Counted from the first letter of the stretch, positions 24,304-34,600 are shown. The stretch is DNA of 54,035 nt from an uncultured Chlorobiaceae bacterium (GCA_903994455.1 CAJEXI010000022.1:1-54035), one strand, 5' to 3'. Notes: generated from the sequence alone by a model not told the origin. A program made the numbers and translations.

Positions 24304-26172
24304 ATGAACGCTTCTTTTTTTAGGCGCGGGGCAGCTTTTTTTTGCCTTGTTCTGTTACTTTTTTTCAGGGTGAGCACTCTTTTTGCCGCTGACTTTCTTG
24401 ATCCTGATGAAGCGTTCAAGCTTCAGGCCGAGCTGAGAAGCGACCGCACGGTGGCGTTGCATTGGGAGATTGCAACGCGGTACAAATTGTATCGTGACAA
24501 GGTTTCTATCGGTGTCGAAAACGGTAATGCTCAGGTGCAGACTCCTGTATTACCGAAAGGAATCTCCTATACCGATCCAACAAGCGGCGAGAAGATTGCT
24601 CTTTATCACGACAAACTCGATGTCGTGGTGCCTGTTGTAAAGGCTGACGGGGTCTTTACGTTGAGCGCAGGATATCAGGGTTGTTCTGAGGACGGCCTCT
24701 GTTATCCACCGATAACAAAGCTTTTCAGGGTTGATCCCAGTAAACCGGGCGCACTCTTGATTACTGGTGACCAGGCAGGGGCGGATACAGGCGCGGGCGC
24801 TGTTGTCGCTGGAGCGTCGGTTTCTCCGACAAAGACTACTGCGGTCTCACCAAAAGAGAGCGCCCCGGACAATGATCTCTCTTTGGCAAAATCAACGCTT
24901 GCTGGTGGAAGTTTATGGAAAATCTCCCTCGCATTTCTGGCATTCGGATTGCTTTTGTCTTTTACTCCCTGCGTGTTGCCGATGGTGCCAATTCTCTCGT
25001 CAATCATTGTGGGAGAGGGAAATGTGACTCGCCGTCGCAGTTTTTTGATGGCTCTCGCCTATTGTCTCGGTATGGCGCTGGTTTATACTTCGTTTGGGGT
25101 TGCCGCAGGGCTTGCAGGTGAAGGGCTGGCTGGAGCTTTGCAGAAACCATGGGTCTTGGTCATGTTTTCCCTGCTTCTTGTGCTTCTTTCTCTCTCCATG
25201 TTTGATGTTTATCAATTGCAGTTGCCCGTCTCCCTGCAAAACAAGCTCGGCAAGGCATCAGGCAGCTTAAAGGGTGGCCGTTTTGTCGGGGTATTTTTTA
25301 TGGGTTCTTTATCGGCGCTTATTGTGGGCCCTTGCGTCGCGGCACCACTTGCAGGCACCCTTGTCTATATCAGCCAGACTCATAATGTGCTTATCGGTGG
25401 TCTGGCGCTCTTTTCGATGGCTACGGGAATGAGCGTTCCTTTGCTGCTTGTCGGCTTGTCGGCAGGGAGCCTGTTGCCCAAGGCTGGCGCATGGATGATT
25501 GGGGTGAAGAATGTGTTCGGGCTTCTGCTGATTGCCGTTGCGATCTGGATGGTTTCGCCAATTCTGCCAGAGTCGGTTGTCCTGCTTTTTTGGGGTGTCT
25601 TTGCCATCCTGTGCTCGGTTTTTATCGGGGTTTTCGATGCGTTATCGGCAAAACCATCGATAGCTTTACGTTTCAGCAAAACCTTTGGCCTGGTACTTTT
25701 TGTTCTTGGTGTTTTGGAACTTGTTGGAGCTGCTTGTGGTGGAACCAACGTTCTCAAGCCTCTCTCGCAGATTTATGGCTCATCTTCAGGAGCGGCAGAA
25801 GAGAAAGAAAAAGTCATGTTCACTCCTGTCAGAACGGCAAGTGAGCTGGATCAAGCGCTGCGTTCAGCCAGGAAGCCGGTTATGCTTGATTTTTATGCAA
25901 ACTGGTGTGTCGCCTGCAAGGAGATGGACGAGTTCACTTTTCATGATCAGAAAGTTATGGGGCAGTTAAAAACTATGGAACTCTTGCGGGTTGATGTTAC
26001 CGCCAATACCGATGACGACCGTGCGTTAATGAAGCAGTTTGGTCTGTTTGGGCCTCCAGGAATCATTTTTTTTGATGGAAAAGGCAAAGAGATTCCTGAA
26101 AGCAGAATCATCGGTGTTCTTGATGCGAAAGCCTTTTTTGACCATGTCACAAAATTTGTCATGGGCAAGTGA
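24304..26172 (+). CDS. dsbD: Thiol:disulfide interchange protein DsbD
   Basis: DsbD passes electrons from cytoplasmic thioredoxin to the cell envelope. The 622-residue protein has a signal peptide, an N-terminal domain (about 30-150) with a Cys pair (Y-Q-G-C-S-E-D-G-L-C-Y-P-P), a membrane domain with T-P-C-V-L-P-M-V-P and G-P-C-V-A-A-P-L-A-G-T, and a C-terminal thioredoxin domain with W534-C-V-A-C538. All six catalytic cysteines are present. It is the last of six co-directional genes, after apbE, and ends at a strong terminator. A likely job is reducing the TlpA-like protein encoded at the start of the run, and perhaps the DUF4266 dithiol. Confidence 0.95.
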   Translation: MNASFFRRGAAFFCLVLLLFFRVSTLFAADFLDPDEAFKLQAELRSDRTVALHWEIATRYKLYRDKVSIGVENGNAQVQTPVLPKGISYTDPTSGEKIALYHDKLDVVVPVVKADGVFTLSAGYQGCSEDGLCYPPITKLFRVDPSKPGALLITGDQAGADTGAGAVVAGASVSPTKTTAVSPKESAPDNDLSLAKSTLAGGSLWKISLAFLAFGLLLSFTPCVLPMVPILSSIIVGEGNVTRRRSFLMALAYCLGMALVYTSFGVAAGLAGEGLAGALQKPWVLVMFSLLLVLLSLSMFDVYQLQLPVSLQNKLGKASGSLKGGRFVGVFFMGSLSALIVGPCVAAPLAGTLVYISQTHNVLIGGLALFSMATGMSVPLLLVGLSAGSLLPKAGAWMIGVKNVFGLLLIAVAIWMVSPILPESVVLLFWGVFAILCSVFIGVFDALSAKPSIALRFSKTFGLVLFVLGVLELVGAACGGTNVLKPLSQIYGSSSGAAEEKEKVMFTPVRTASELDQALRSARKPVMLDFYANWCVACKEMDEFTFHDQKVMGQLKTMELLRVDVTANTDDDRALMKQFGLFGPPGIIFFDGKGKEIPESRIIGVLDAKAFFDHVTKFVMGK

Positions 26173-26192
26173 GTTTTCGGTTTGATGCTCAT

Positions 26193-26224
26193 AAAAAAGC
26201 CTGCCGTAACAGGCAGGCTTTTTT
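26193..26224. terminator. Bidirectional intrinsic terminator between dsbD and rlpA
   Basis: GCCTGCC (26199-26205) and GGCAGGC (26212-26218) form a perfect 7-bp G+C-rich stem with a 6-nt loop. It is preceded by AAAAAA and followed by TTTTTT, so the hairpin works on both strands. It serves the converging dsbD (+) and rlpA (-) transcripts. Confidence 0.93.
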
Positions 26225-26246
26225 ATGACAGGTTGTGCACTGCAAA

Positions 26247-26726
26247 TCAGCCGGTGATAACTCGACCAGGTTTCGACTGGATTGCTTCAAGTTTTACCTG
26301 CACGGTTCCGGATTTTATAATGCCAATCTCTTTTGCTGCGCTGATTGATAAATCAATAATCCTTCCTTTGGTAAAGGGCCCCCGGTCGTTAATGCGTACA
26401 ACGACATCTTTTCCGTTTCGCAGATTGGTTACTTTTACCCAGGTACCAAACGGCAGGGATGGATGGGCGGCTGTCAATTTATCCATATTGAAAGTCTCGC
26501 CGTTTGCGGTCTTGCGGCCATGAAACTCATCGGAGTAAAAGGAGGCTTTGCCTTCGGTAACGGCAATGGAGCTGCTGTTCTTTGCCAGCAAACTCTCTTT
26601 TGAGAGCAATGGGACGCGGTTTGTGGCATTGGCGGAATTATAAATGTTGATCTGGCTTACTGTCAGACCAATTGCCATCAGGATTGTAAAAAAAGACGGG
26701 TTGAAAAAATGTTTTGCATGTTTCAT
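26247..26726 (-). CDS. rlpA: RlpA-like double-psi beta-barrel protein
   Basis: RlpA proteins bind or cleave denuded peptidoglycan glycan strands at the septum. From ATG 26726 the 159-residue protein has an N-terminal hydrophobic segment ([12 protein letters not shown]) serving as signal or anchor. The conserved core follows: [39 protein letters not shown] and R-I-I-D-L-S. The catalytic-type Asp of N-D-R-G-P-F is present. No SPOR domain is attached, so this is the short form. An in-frame TTG at 26768 would add 14 residues but lacks a ribosome site, so the ATG was preferred. Confidence 0.9.
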   Translation of the reverse strand: MKHAKHFFNPSFFTILMAIGLTVSQINIYNSANATNRVPLLSKESLLAKNSSSIAVTEGKASFYSDEFHGRKTANGETFNMDKLTAAHPSLPFGTWVKVTNLRNGKDVVVRINDRGPFTKGRIIDLSISAAKEIGIIKSGTVQVKLEAIQSKPGRVITG

Positions 26727-27157
26727 ACGCTCAGGTTTAAGCCCGCTGTGCCTTTCAGTTTTTTTCAAAAGGACAGGAAAAATGAATAAAAATTAACACA
26801 CTATTCATGTTGCGTCGATAGCTCAATATAAGGAAAATATTTTAAAAGAGGCAAAATTTGCCGGAAACCTTGTTTTTTGAGAGGTTGTAGTTGATATTGG
26901 CGTAGTAATGTCGGATTATCTGCCGTTTAATCAAATGGTCAGGTTATATTTTTCAGTGAATGAATGTCAATTGAAAGGTTGTCGATTCTTTTATTGTGAA
27001 TAATATTCAATATGGAGAGCTTGACGTCCGCCCTGTGAGCAAGTTTGCTTCATTTATCTGATCTCTTTGATTTAGAACTTATTGTCTATATTGGCAGATA
27101 CTTATTCTTGGCAATACAACCCATCGTTTCCACTATTTTCATTTTCTGTAATTGATT
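26727..27157. other. 431-bp divergent intergenic region rlpA / kup
   Basis: No gene is seen here. The stretch is A+T rich and must contain promoters for rlpA (-) and kup (+). Two near-identical elements, TTGGCAGATAC (27091-27101) and TTGGCAATAC (27108-27117), repeat with a 17-bp period just upstream of kup. A near-palindrome, GGCAAAATTTGCC, lies around 26851-26863. I could not place -35/-10 boxes confidently. Confidence 0.5.
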
Positions 27158-29071
27158 ATGTTAAAAAGATCGGAAGAAGCCGATTCAGGCAGCCATGCAG
27201 GACAATCCGGCATGAAGCGGCTTGCAGGGCTTTCTCTTGCTGCTCTTGGGGTCGTTTTCGGTGATATCGGTACCAGCCCTCTTTATGCTGTTCGGGAGTG
27301 TTTTCATGGTGAGTATGGTATTGCTATCACACAAGCCAATGTTCTCGGAGTTCTTTCTCTGCTTGTCTGGGCCCTTCTTCTGATTGTCAGCCTGAAATAT
27401 CTCACCTTTATCATGAAGGCCGATAACGATGGCGAGGGGGGGATTCTTGCTCTCACTGCCCTCATTATCACTCAAAGCAAGAAACAAGGTTATGAGCGGT
27501 GGCTTTTGGTTGTCATAGGGTTGTTCGGAGCAGCATTGCTTTATGGTGATGGTATGATTACTCCGGCCATATCAGTTCTCAGCGCGATCGAAGGGGTTCA
27601 GATTATCGCCCCTGCATTCAAGGAGCTTGTTATACCGTCGACGATTATCGTTCTTGTCGCTCTTTTTTTGTTTCAGCATCATGGAACAGCCAGGGTCGGC
27701 GCTTTGTTCGGCCCGATTATTTTTGTTTGGTTTGTCGTTATCGGTATTCTTGGTTTTGTTGAAATTGTTCGGTATCCGCTTATTTTGAAGGCGATTCTGC
27801 CATGGTACGGTATCTCCTTTCTTTTGAACAATCAACTTCAGGGCTTTATGGTTTTGGGGGCGGTGTTCCTCTCCGTTACGGGTGCCGAAGCGCTCTATGC
27901 TGACATGGGCCATTTCGGCAAACATCCTATCCGGCTGACCTGGGTCTTGCTGGTGCTTCCTGCATTGCTCCTGAACTATTTTGGGCAGGGTGCATTGCTT
28001 CTTGCCTTTCCTCTGGAGTCGCATCATCCGTTTTACGGCCTTGTGCCCTCGTGGGCCATGATTCCCATGGTGCTGCTTTCAACCTCGGCCACCATTATTG
28101 CCTCTCAAGCACTGATTACCGGTGTTTTTTCACTGACTCAGCAGGCAATTCAGCTTGGGTACATGCCTCGGCTGACGGTTACCCATACCTCAGCAAAGCA
28201 TATCGGGCAGATTTATGTTCCGGCCGCTAACTGGTCATTAATGATCGCTACGATTGGTTTGGTGGCTGGTTTCGGCTCTTCAAGCAATCTTGCTTCTGCC
28301 TACGGTGTCGCTGTTACGGCAACCATGCTGATTTCAACCATCCTCTTTTATTATGTCGCACGCGATCTGTGGAAATGGAACAAGATTGCCCTCAATATTT
28401 TGATCAGCTTTTTTGCGGTTATTGATCTTTCCTTTTTTGCGGCAAGCATGAGCAAGCTCTTTCATGGTGCATGGTTTCCTTTGGTTATAGGGCTGGTGGT
28501 GTTTACCCTGATGATTACCTGGAAACAGGGACGCAGCCTCCTGTTGCAACAACTTACGGATCGTACCCTGACCATTGAAGAGTTTCTGCAGAGTCTCTCA
28601 TTACAACAGCCCCATCGAGTCAACGGTCAGGCGGTCTATCTGACGGCCAATCCCGATTTAGTGCCCGTTGCAATGCTCCATAACCTCCGTCACAACAAGA
28701 TCATGCATTCGGAAATAGCTCTGTTTCATTTCAGTACGGAACGGGTGCCGAGGGTTCCAAATAGTCGCAAAGTCGAGGTGACCAAACTTGGTGACGGTTT
28801 TTTCAAGGTTGTGGCGCGATACGGATTTCTGGAGCACCCGAATATTCGTCAGGTCATTGCCCTTGCCAATCATCAGGGGTTACATTTCAGGTTGGAGGCG
28901 ATCAGCTTTTTCCTGAGCCGGGAGAGAATTGTTGCAGGGCTCAAGTCGAAAATGATTTCATGGCGGAAAACACTTTTTGCCTTGATGGCTCGTAATGCTC
29001 TCAGTGCAACGGCATACTATGATCTTCCTGCAGGTCAGGTGATTGAGATCGGCTTGCTGGTTCAGATTTGA
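27158..29071 (+). CDS. kup: Low-affinity potassium transporter Kup
   Basis: This KUP/HAK family K+/H+ symporter of the cytoplasmic membrane has 637 residues, about twelve hydrophobic spans in the first 450 residues and a C-terminal cytoplasmic region. The family signature G-V-V-F-G-D-I-G-T-S-P-L-Y-A is at residues 31-44, followed by D-N-D-G-E-G-G-I-L-A-L and G-D-G-M-I-T-P-A-I-S-V-L-S-A. ATG 27158 is chosen over the in-frame TTG two codons upstream. It is monocistronic as far as can be seen, with no clear terminator. Confidence 0.95.
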   Translation: MLKRSEEADSGSHAGQSGMKRLAGLSLAALGVVFGDIGTSPLYAVRECFHGEYGIAITQANVLGVLSLLVWALLLIVSLKYLTFIMKADNDGEGGILALTALIITQSKKQGYERWLLVVIGLFGAALLYGDGMITPAISVLSAIEGVQIIAPAFKELVIPSTIIVLVALFLFQHHGTARVGALFGPIIFVWFVVIGILGFVEIVRYPLILKAILPWYGISFLLNNQLQGFMVLGAVFLSVTGAEALYADMGHFGKHPIRLTWVLLVLPALLLNYFGQGALLLAFPLESHHPFYGLVPSWAMIPMVLLSTSATIIASQALITGVFSLTQQAIQLGYMPRLTVTHTSAKHIGQIYVPAANWSLMIATIGLVAGFGSSSNLASAYGVAVTATMLISTILFYYVARDLWKWNKIALNILISFFAVIDLSFFAASMSKLFHGAWFPLVIGLVVFTLMITWKQGRSLLLQQLTDRTLTIEEFLQSLSLQQPHRVNGQAVYLTANPDLVPVAMLHNLRHNKIMHSEIALFHFSTERVPRVPNSRKVEVTKLGDGFFKVVARYGFLEHPNIRQVIALANHQGLHFRLEAISFFLSRERIVAGLKSKMISWRKTLFALMARNALSATAYYDLPAGQVIEIGLLVQI

Positions 29072-29264
29072 AACAGGGTTGATGTTGTGCTGATATAATG
29101 TAAAATCACGGCCCTTTTTTGAAAAATTGTTGCATAACGTTATATAATTCTATATTATCCAGCCTATGACGTGGTGGAGAGATGTTGCCCCTGCGTTCGG
29201 AAATCGATGAGCTTCGTTTTTTATTTTGTTGGCTATGCAGTTGGTTGCCTCGGAAGTTTGGCTT

Positions 29265-29972
29265 ATGACTGAAAAGTGTTCAAAGATTACAATGATATCA
29301 ACAAGCGAAAATCATTATTATATCGCGTCAAGCGCCGGGTTCAGTCAACGACTCAAAGAATATATTCTTAAAAAACATGGTTCGGTTAACGCTTTTTGCA
29401 GAAAAGTTGGTATAAAATATCCTGCGCAGATGACTCCCTATCTCAAAGGGAAGTGTCGGCCCGGCAAAAAAATACTTGAGCGTCTGGATAAAGATGGCGC
29501 TGACATTCAATGGTTGTTGAACGGTCATTCCAACGAGGGTTCATTAGTGCCGCTCGGCAATGTTATGGCCTTGTCATGCTCTCGTATGGATATCGATAAT
29601 TTGCTTCGGCAGATTCGTTTGAAAGTTGGCAGGCAGGCTGATCGCTACCAGCCAGTCATTGAGGCTTATGCTGTTATTGATCATAGAGAATACCTTGTTG
29701 ATTTGACCGGTTCGATTGAAAGGTTTTTAGGATACGAGCTGAACGCGTTATCAGAAGTTGCCTTGACCTCGTTGGTTCACCCGGAAGATTATGTCATGGT
29801 GAAGAGCATCTTGAACAAAGAGCGACAGGATGATGATATTGTATCCTTTCATTCGAGATTTAAAACTGGCGAAGGGAGCTATATGAATGTTGAATGTTGT
29901 CTGTATATCAGATGTAAACCGATGTCAGATTTGAGTGAGTATACCATGATTTTGAGGAAATTGATTTTGTAG
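29265..29972 (+). CDS. CI-like helix-turn-helix plus PAS domain regulator
   Basis: This protein has about 235 residues in two parts. The first (about 25-85) resembles a Cro/CI-type HTH: F-S-Q-R-L-K-E-Y-I, A-F-C-R-K-V-G-I-K-Y-P-A-Q-M-T-P-Y-L-K-G, then G-A-D-I-Q-W-L-L-N-G, the usual end of such domains. The second (about 125-235) is a PAS fold: E-A-Y-A-V-I-D-H, I-E-R-F-L-G-Y-E-L, L-V-H-P-E-D-Y. It is probably a cytoplasmic transcription regulator with a sensory PAS. ATG 29265 has GGAAG 8-9 nt upstream; ATGs at 29235 and 29292 are alternatives. The small gene downstream may be co-transcribed. Confidence 0.7.
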   Translation: MTEKCSKITMISTSENHYYIASSAGFSQRLKEYILKKHGSVNAFCRKVGIKYPAQMTPYLKGKCRPGKKILERLDKDGADIQWLLNGHSNEGSLVPLGNVMALSCSRMDIDNLLRQIRLKVGRQADRYQPVIEAYAVIDHREYLVDLTGSIERFLGYELNALSEVALTSLVHPEDYVMVKSILNKERQDDDIVSFHSRFKTGEGSYMNVECCLYIRCKPMSDLSEYTMILRKLIL

Positions 29973-30024
29973 ATGGCTGATTATAACAACGATGTCCGGT
30001 TATGTGGCCGGAGAGGGCGGTAAC

Positions 30025-30309
30025 ATGAGACGGTTCAGCGCAGGCGATAACATTATTTACCATAAACCGAAAAGCTCATTCTGCCCGGGTCCGAGGGCCA
30101 GGCAGGTTTATCCTCTTGAACATGGTGAGGCCTATCACTATGTGGTGGACAAATTCTGGAAAGTCGACAGGGTCAATGATGACGGAACTCTTGATGTTGT
30201 TACCAGAACAGGGAAAAAAAACAGGCTTTTGGCAAGTGATCCCAATATCAGCAAAGTTCATCTGCTTCAGCAGTTATTTTATCGCAAGCGTTTTCCCGAT
30301 ATGAATTAA
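30025..30309 (+). CDS. Small protein of unknown function
   Basis: This 94-residue protein from ATG 30025 is preceded by a strong GAGAGGGCGG (30011-30020). It begins M-R-R-F-S-A-G-D-N-I-I-Y-H-K-P and contains Y-H-Y-V-V-D-K-F-W-K-V-D-R-V-N-D-D-G-T-L-D-V-V-T-R-T-G-K. The V-D-K-F-W-K-V and D-G-T-L-D-V-V-T-R-T-G-K pattern suggests a small beta-barrel (SH3/KOW-like). It has many basic residues and no signal peptide, so a nucleic-acid-binding role is possible. I do not recognise the family. It lies 52 bp after the HTH/PAS gene. Confidence 0.65.
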   Translation: MRRFSAGDNIIYHKPKSSFCPGPRARQVYPLEHGEAYHYVVDKFWKVDRVNDDGTLDVVTRTGKKNRLLASDPNISKVHLLQQLFYRKRFPDMN

Positions 30310-30580
30310 GGCGTTACAAATATCGCTTGTTTCATGAGTGACCATTTTTCTGTTGCCTGTTCTCCTGACGGCAAAATGGTGGATAGTGACGGTGTTGCTT
30401 CACTCAGATCAGCATCAAACAGAGATGCACCGTCTGGATTTGCGCCACTTTCCATGAACAAGTTTCAAGGTACGTGTGCGGTATCCGGTCGGCTACGGAA
30501 GGCTTTTAATCAGCACTGTTCGTTATAAGAGTGCGTTTTTGAAGAATTGGTTGTGATTAAAATAAGTTAAGTGGTGTTTC

Positions 30581-31282
30581 ATGACGAACGAAGGAGTGTA
30601 CCAAGGGAAGGTTCTTGTGGCAGGGGCGACGGGAAAGACGGGTCAGTGGGTTGTCAAGCGCCTTTTGCATTATGGTGTTCCGGTCAGAGTGTTTTCGAGG
30701 GATAAGGATAAGGCATTGAGTCTGTTTGGTGATCGTGTCGAAATTTTTACCGGCAAGATTCAGGATATTCGTGCTCTTGCACTTGCGGTCGCCGGATGTG
30801 ATGCGGTAATCTCGACTCTTGGTTCCAGCTCTTATTCTGGAGAATCTTCACCTGCGGAGGTGGATCGGGATGGGGTGGAGAGGTTGGCCGACGAGGCAGC
30901 AAAGGCCGGAGTAAAGCACTTTGGACTTGTCAGCTCTCTTGCCGTTACCCGGTGGTATCATCCGCTTAATCTCTTTGCCGGTGTGCTGCTGAAAAAATGG
31001 GAAGCAGAGGAGCATGTGAGGAGAGTATTTGCCAATGAAGGGCGTTCGTACACCATTGTACGCCCCGGTGGGTTGAAAGATGGTGAACCTTTGCAGTATA
31101 AGCTTCATGTTGATACTGGCGACAGGTTGTGGAACGGATTTATCAACCGTTCCGATGTTGCCGAGCTGCTTGTTCTGGCATTATGGCTTGACAAGGCAAA
31201 AAACAAAACTTTTGAAGTGGTTAACGGGACTCAAGAGCCTCAGACGACTCTTGAGCGATACTATGACGCACTTCCTGAATAA
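30581..31282 (+). CDS. NAD(P)-binding SDR-like (atypical short-chain dehydrogenase) protein
   Basis: The 233-residue protein is a single Rossmann fold. Near the N-terminus it has V-L-V-A-G-A-T-G-K-T-G, the glycine-rich dinucleotide motif of NmrA/atypical SDR proteins. V-R-V-F-S-R-D (an Arg that suggests NADP), A-V-I-S-T-L-G-S-S-S and Y-T-I-V-R-P-G-G-L follow. The classical Y-x-x-x-K pair is not evident, as in the atypical group related to plastid Tic62-type proteins. The reaction is unknown. It stands alone, with 5 bp between its stop and that of the convergent response regulator. Confidence 0.8.
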   Translation: MTNEGVYQGKVLVAGATGKTGQWVVKRLLHYGVPVRVFSRDKDKALSLFGDRVEIFTGKIQDIRALALAVAGCDAVISTLGSSSYSGESSPAEVDRDGVERLADEAAKAGVKHFGLVSSLAVTRWYHPLNLFAGVLLKKWEAEEHVRRVFANEGRSYTIVRPGGLKDGEPLQYKLHVDTGDRLWNGFINRSDVAELLVLALWLDKAKNKTFEVVNGTQEPQTTLERYYDALPE

Positions 31283-31287
31283 CTGAA

Positions 31288-31659
31288 TCAGTATTCGGTG
31301 TCAAGATTTTCAATGACTTTTATCAATTCCTGCCCGCTGAATGGTTTTTTCAGAGTGTTGTTTGCTCCGAGTGCATTGGCCAGAACAAGGTAGTTTTCAG
31401 GGCTTACTTTGCCACCGCCGGAAATAGCCAGGATTTTTATCGCGGGGTATTTCTGTTTGACGGCAATAATAGTTTCAATACCCTCCATTTCAGGCATGAT
31501 AAGGTCGGTGATCATCAGAGAAATCTCCTGCTGCTTTTGCAGGAGCTGAAGTCCGGTTTTGCCGTTTTCCGCCTCAAAAACGGTATGGTTTGCTCGTTTC
31601 AGGGTTATGCTGATAAATTTTCGTACGGAAGCGTCATCGTCGACAACAAGGATTTTCAT
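31288..31659 (-). CDS. Single-domain response regulator (CheY-like)
   Basis: The 123-residue protein is a bare receiver domain: acidic pocket V-V-D-D-D, phospho-acceptor D52 in M-I-T-D-L-I-M-P-E-M, Ser/Thr switch in A-I-S-G-G-G and the lysine in L-K-K-P-F. There is no output domain, so it must act by protein contact or in a phosphorelay. It starts 11 bp after the stop of the hybrid histidine kinase gene, whose own receiver could pass phosphate through a separate Hpt protein not seen here. Confidence 0.93.
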   Translation of the reverse strand: MKILVVDDDASVRKFISITLKRANHTVFEAENGKTGLQLLQKQQEISLMITDLIMPEMEGIETIIAVKQKYPAIKILAISGGGKVSPENYLVLANALGANNTLKKPFSGQELIKVIENLDTEY

Positions 31660-31670
31660 GGGAAGTCAGG

Positions 31671-34600
31671 TTAGGTGTTATGTACGGAACTTATTTCATT
31701 GATTGTGGAGGCCAACTCTGCGAGTTTGAACGGTTTTTTCAGGAATTTGCAGATTCCATAATGGCTGAGAGGAGTTGTCTGCTCAAGATCTTTTCCATAA
31801 CCGGTCATCAGGATTACTGGAAGTTGAGGTTTGGTCTTGTGAAGTTTTTCGGCAAGTTCGATTCCGGTCATTTCAGGCATGGTCAGGTCGGTGATGATGA
31901 TATCAAAACGTTCAGGATTCTGACGGAACAGGTCAAGAGCCAGCAAAGGAGAGCGTATCGCCTCAATGCTGAACCCGAGTTTTGTGACCATCATCGTCAT
32001 TATTTTGAGTACCGACGATTCATCATCGACAAAGAGAATACTTCCGTTTCCTTTTGCTGGTTCGTCTGTGAGGGCAATGTTTTCGGGCTCTTTTTTTATG
32101 ACTGGCAGATATGCGGTGAACACGGTTCCCTGGTGCTGACGGCTCTCTACAATAATTTCACCTCCAAAGCTTGTGATAATACCATGGACAACGGAAAGTC
32201 CGAGGCCGGTACCTTTGTTCACTGATTTTGTGGTAAAGAACGGCTCAAAGATACGTTCCATGGTGGTTTCGTCCATCCCGGTTCCTGTATCGGAAACGCT
32301 GAGCTTGATATAGCTTTCTGCTTGAAGTTTCGGGAGCATTTTCTGCATGCCAGTGTCGGGAACAATCTCCGAGAGTTCAATGGTCAGTAATCCGCCGGAT
32401 TCCTCCATTGCATGGAATGCATTGGTGCAGAGGTTTACGATAACCTGATGGATTTGGGAGGGATCGGCCAGAATATTGCTGCAGGAGGTGTCGAGATGTT
32501 GTTCAATGGTGATTGTCGAGGGTATCAGGGGACGGAGTAGTTTCAGCACTTCGGCGACAATTTTTTGAATGCTGACAATATCGGGTGTATTTTCCTGTGC
32601 CTTACTGAACGTCAGGATTTGAGCGACAAGATTTATGGCATGTTCTGCCGCTTGTGCAATTTCGATGAAATAGTCGTGGAGTGGCTCCTCTTTGCTCAGG
32701 CTGAGCACACCCATTTCAGCATATCCAAGGATAGGGGTGAGAATATTGTTAAAATCATGGGCAATCCCTCCGGCAAGCGTTCCAATGGTTTCAAGGCGCT
32801 GAGTTTTGCGGAGATTTGATTCAAGCTGGTGTTTTTCCTCTTGTGCCATGATGCGTTCTGTGATGTCAAAAAGAATGCCGTCGATTCCTGTGAAGAGGCC
32901 ATTCGGTGAAAACGCTGAAGTTTTTCGATCTTCAAGCCATCTGATGGATCCGTTTTTCATGACAATACGAAAACAAAGCGCGAGCGATGTTTTTGCTGAT
33001 CGCAGGGAGTGGTTTGCGGCAATAATGGCTTTCCGGTCTTCTGTATGGATCATGGCACCGGTTTCAAAAAGTTCGTGTTCAAACTCTTCTCTGGTATAAT
33101 CATGCAGAAAATCACTGATCATTGAGAGCATGATCGTTTTTCCTTCCTCATTGGTGCGATAGACAGCGCCCGGAATATTGTTGATCAGGGTTTTGAACTC
33201 CTTGACCATTCGTTTGTGCAGTGCATTGGCGCGTAAGGTTTTTTCCGCTTTTTTTAGGTCGGTAAGGTCAACCACCATTGATCGCGCCCCATTGACAAGA
33301 CCGTTGTGGATGATCGGCAGAGTGTAGATCTGGGCAGGGAACAGGCTGCCATCTTTTCTGATGGCCATAAACTCTTTGGAAACATGGTTGCCCTGTTTTA
33401 CCGCTTCAAAAATGACCAATGCTTTTTCTCTCTCCTGTGGAATACAGAAACTGAATCCGGAAATACCCAATTGTTGATCTTCAGGGGTGTGTCTGAAGAT
33501 ATCAAAGCTTTTTTTGTTGGCATAAGTTATAATCCCTTTTAAATCAGTCTCAAACAGGGCGAGTGGCAAAAGCTCGGTCAGCTCTCTGAACCGCTTTTCA
33601 CTCTCTCTCAAGGTCTGTTCCGAGAGCACTCGCTCTGAAAAATCGCGGCTGATTCCGAACAACACGGGCATTTTGTTCCAGATGCCCCTGGTAATTTTTG
33701 TCTCGACAGGTATCAGTGTTCCTGAATTTGTTATTAATGGTACAAGGCAAGAGGTATTTTCACCGGCAATCATCCCTTCAATATTGGCTTGTGCGGTCTC
33801 CCATTGTTCTTTTGGGTGAAAATAGAGCACATGTCTACCGCAGAGAGCATCGTTGGAATAGCCCAGTTTTTTTCTGACGGCTGCATTGGTGTGAATAACA
33901 TTTCCATCCATGTCGACGATGAAGAGTAAATCGTCAACGGTGTCAAACAGCGATTCAAGGTTGCTTTTTGCCTCGGCGATCTCTTCTTCCTGACGAGCCT
34001 GCATGATGGCTGCGCCGATATGTGATGTAATGGTTTCGAGACCCTGTCGGGCAAGTTTCGGGACTTGGGAAAGGGTGTGTGATGCGACATTGAGGCAGGC
34101 GATCACCTCCCCCCTGTAGCTTATCGGGATGATGGCAATGGCTTTCAGTTGCTCAGTCAGGAGTTCCTCATGGTGTTCCATCAAGAGCTCGTTGAACTTA
34201 TGGTATATGGGCTTTCCCTTCAGAATAAGCCGGGCATTTTCGGAATCGAAGTTGTATGATGACGAATGAATAATGAACGATTGCGGTAATCCCTCATGAA
34301 TGCAAAGGGTGATTTTTGCTTCGTTCTTGTTGACCAGATAAATGCCTCCGCAATCCAGTCCCGAAGCTGACAAGGCAGCCTGAAGGCAGGTGCGCAGTGT
34401 CTCCTCGACCGATGATGAGCTGTTCAGGGTAATGGCAAGATCAAGCTCGGCCTTGATAAAGTGTTCAACCTGCTTGCGTTGCAGTGCATTGGCAATGATG
34501 CCTCCCGCAAGCGTCAGGACGGAAACGGTTTCTGGGCGCCAGTGCTGTTCGTGTTCTACGGCATCAAAACCGATGTAGCCGAAGGGGGATGAACCGGCGA

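Noticed and set aside
30334..30528. 64-codon plus-strand frame between the small unknown gene and the SDR gene
   Set aside because: No ribosome-binding site, low-complexity composition and no recognisable pattern. The 271-bp gap shows nothing else that I can support.
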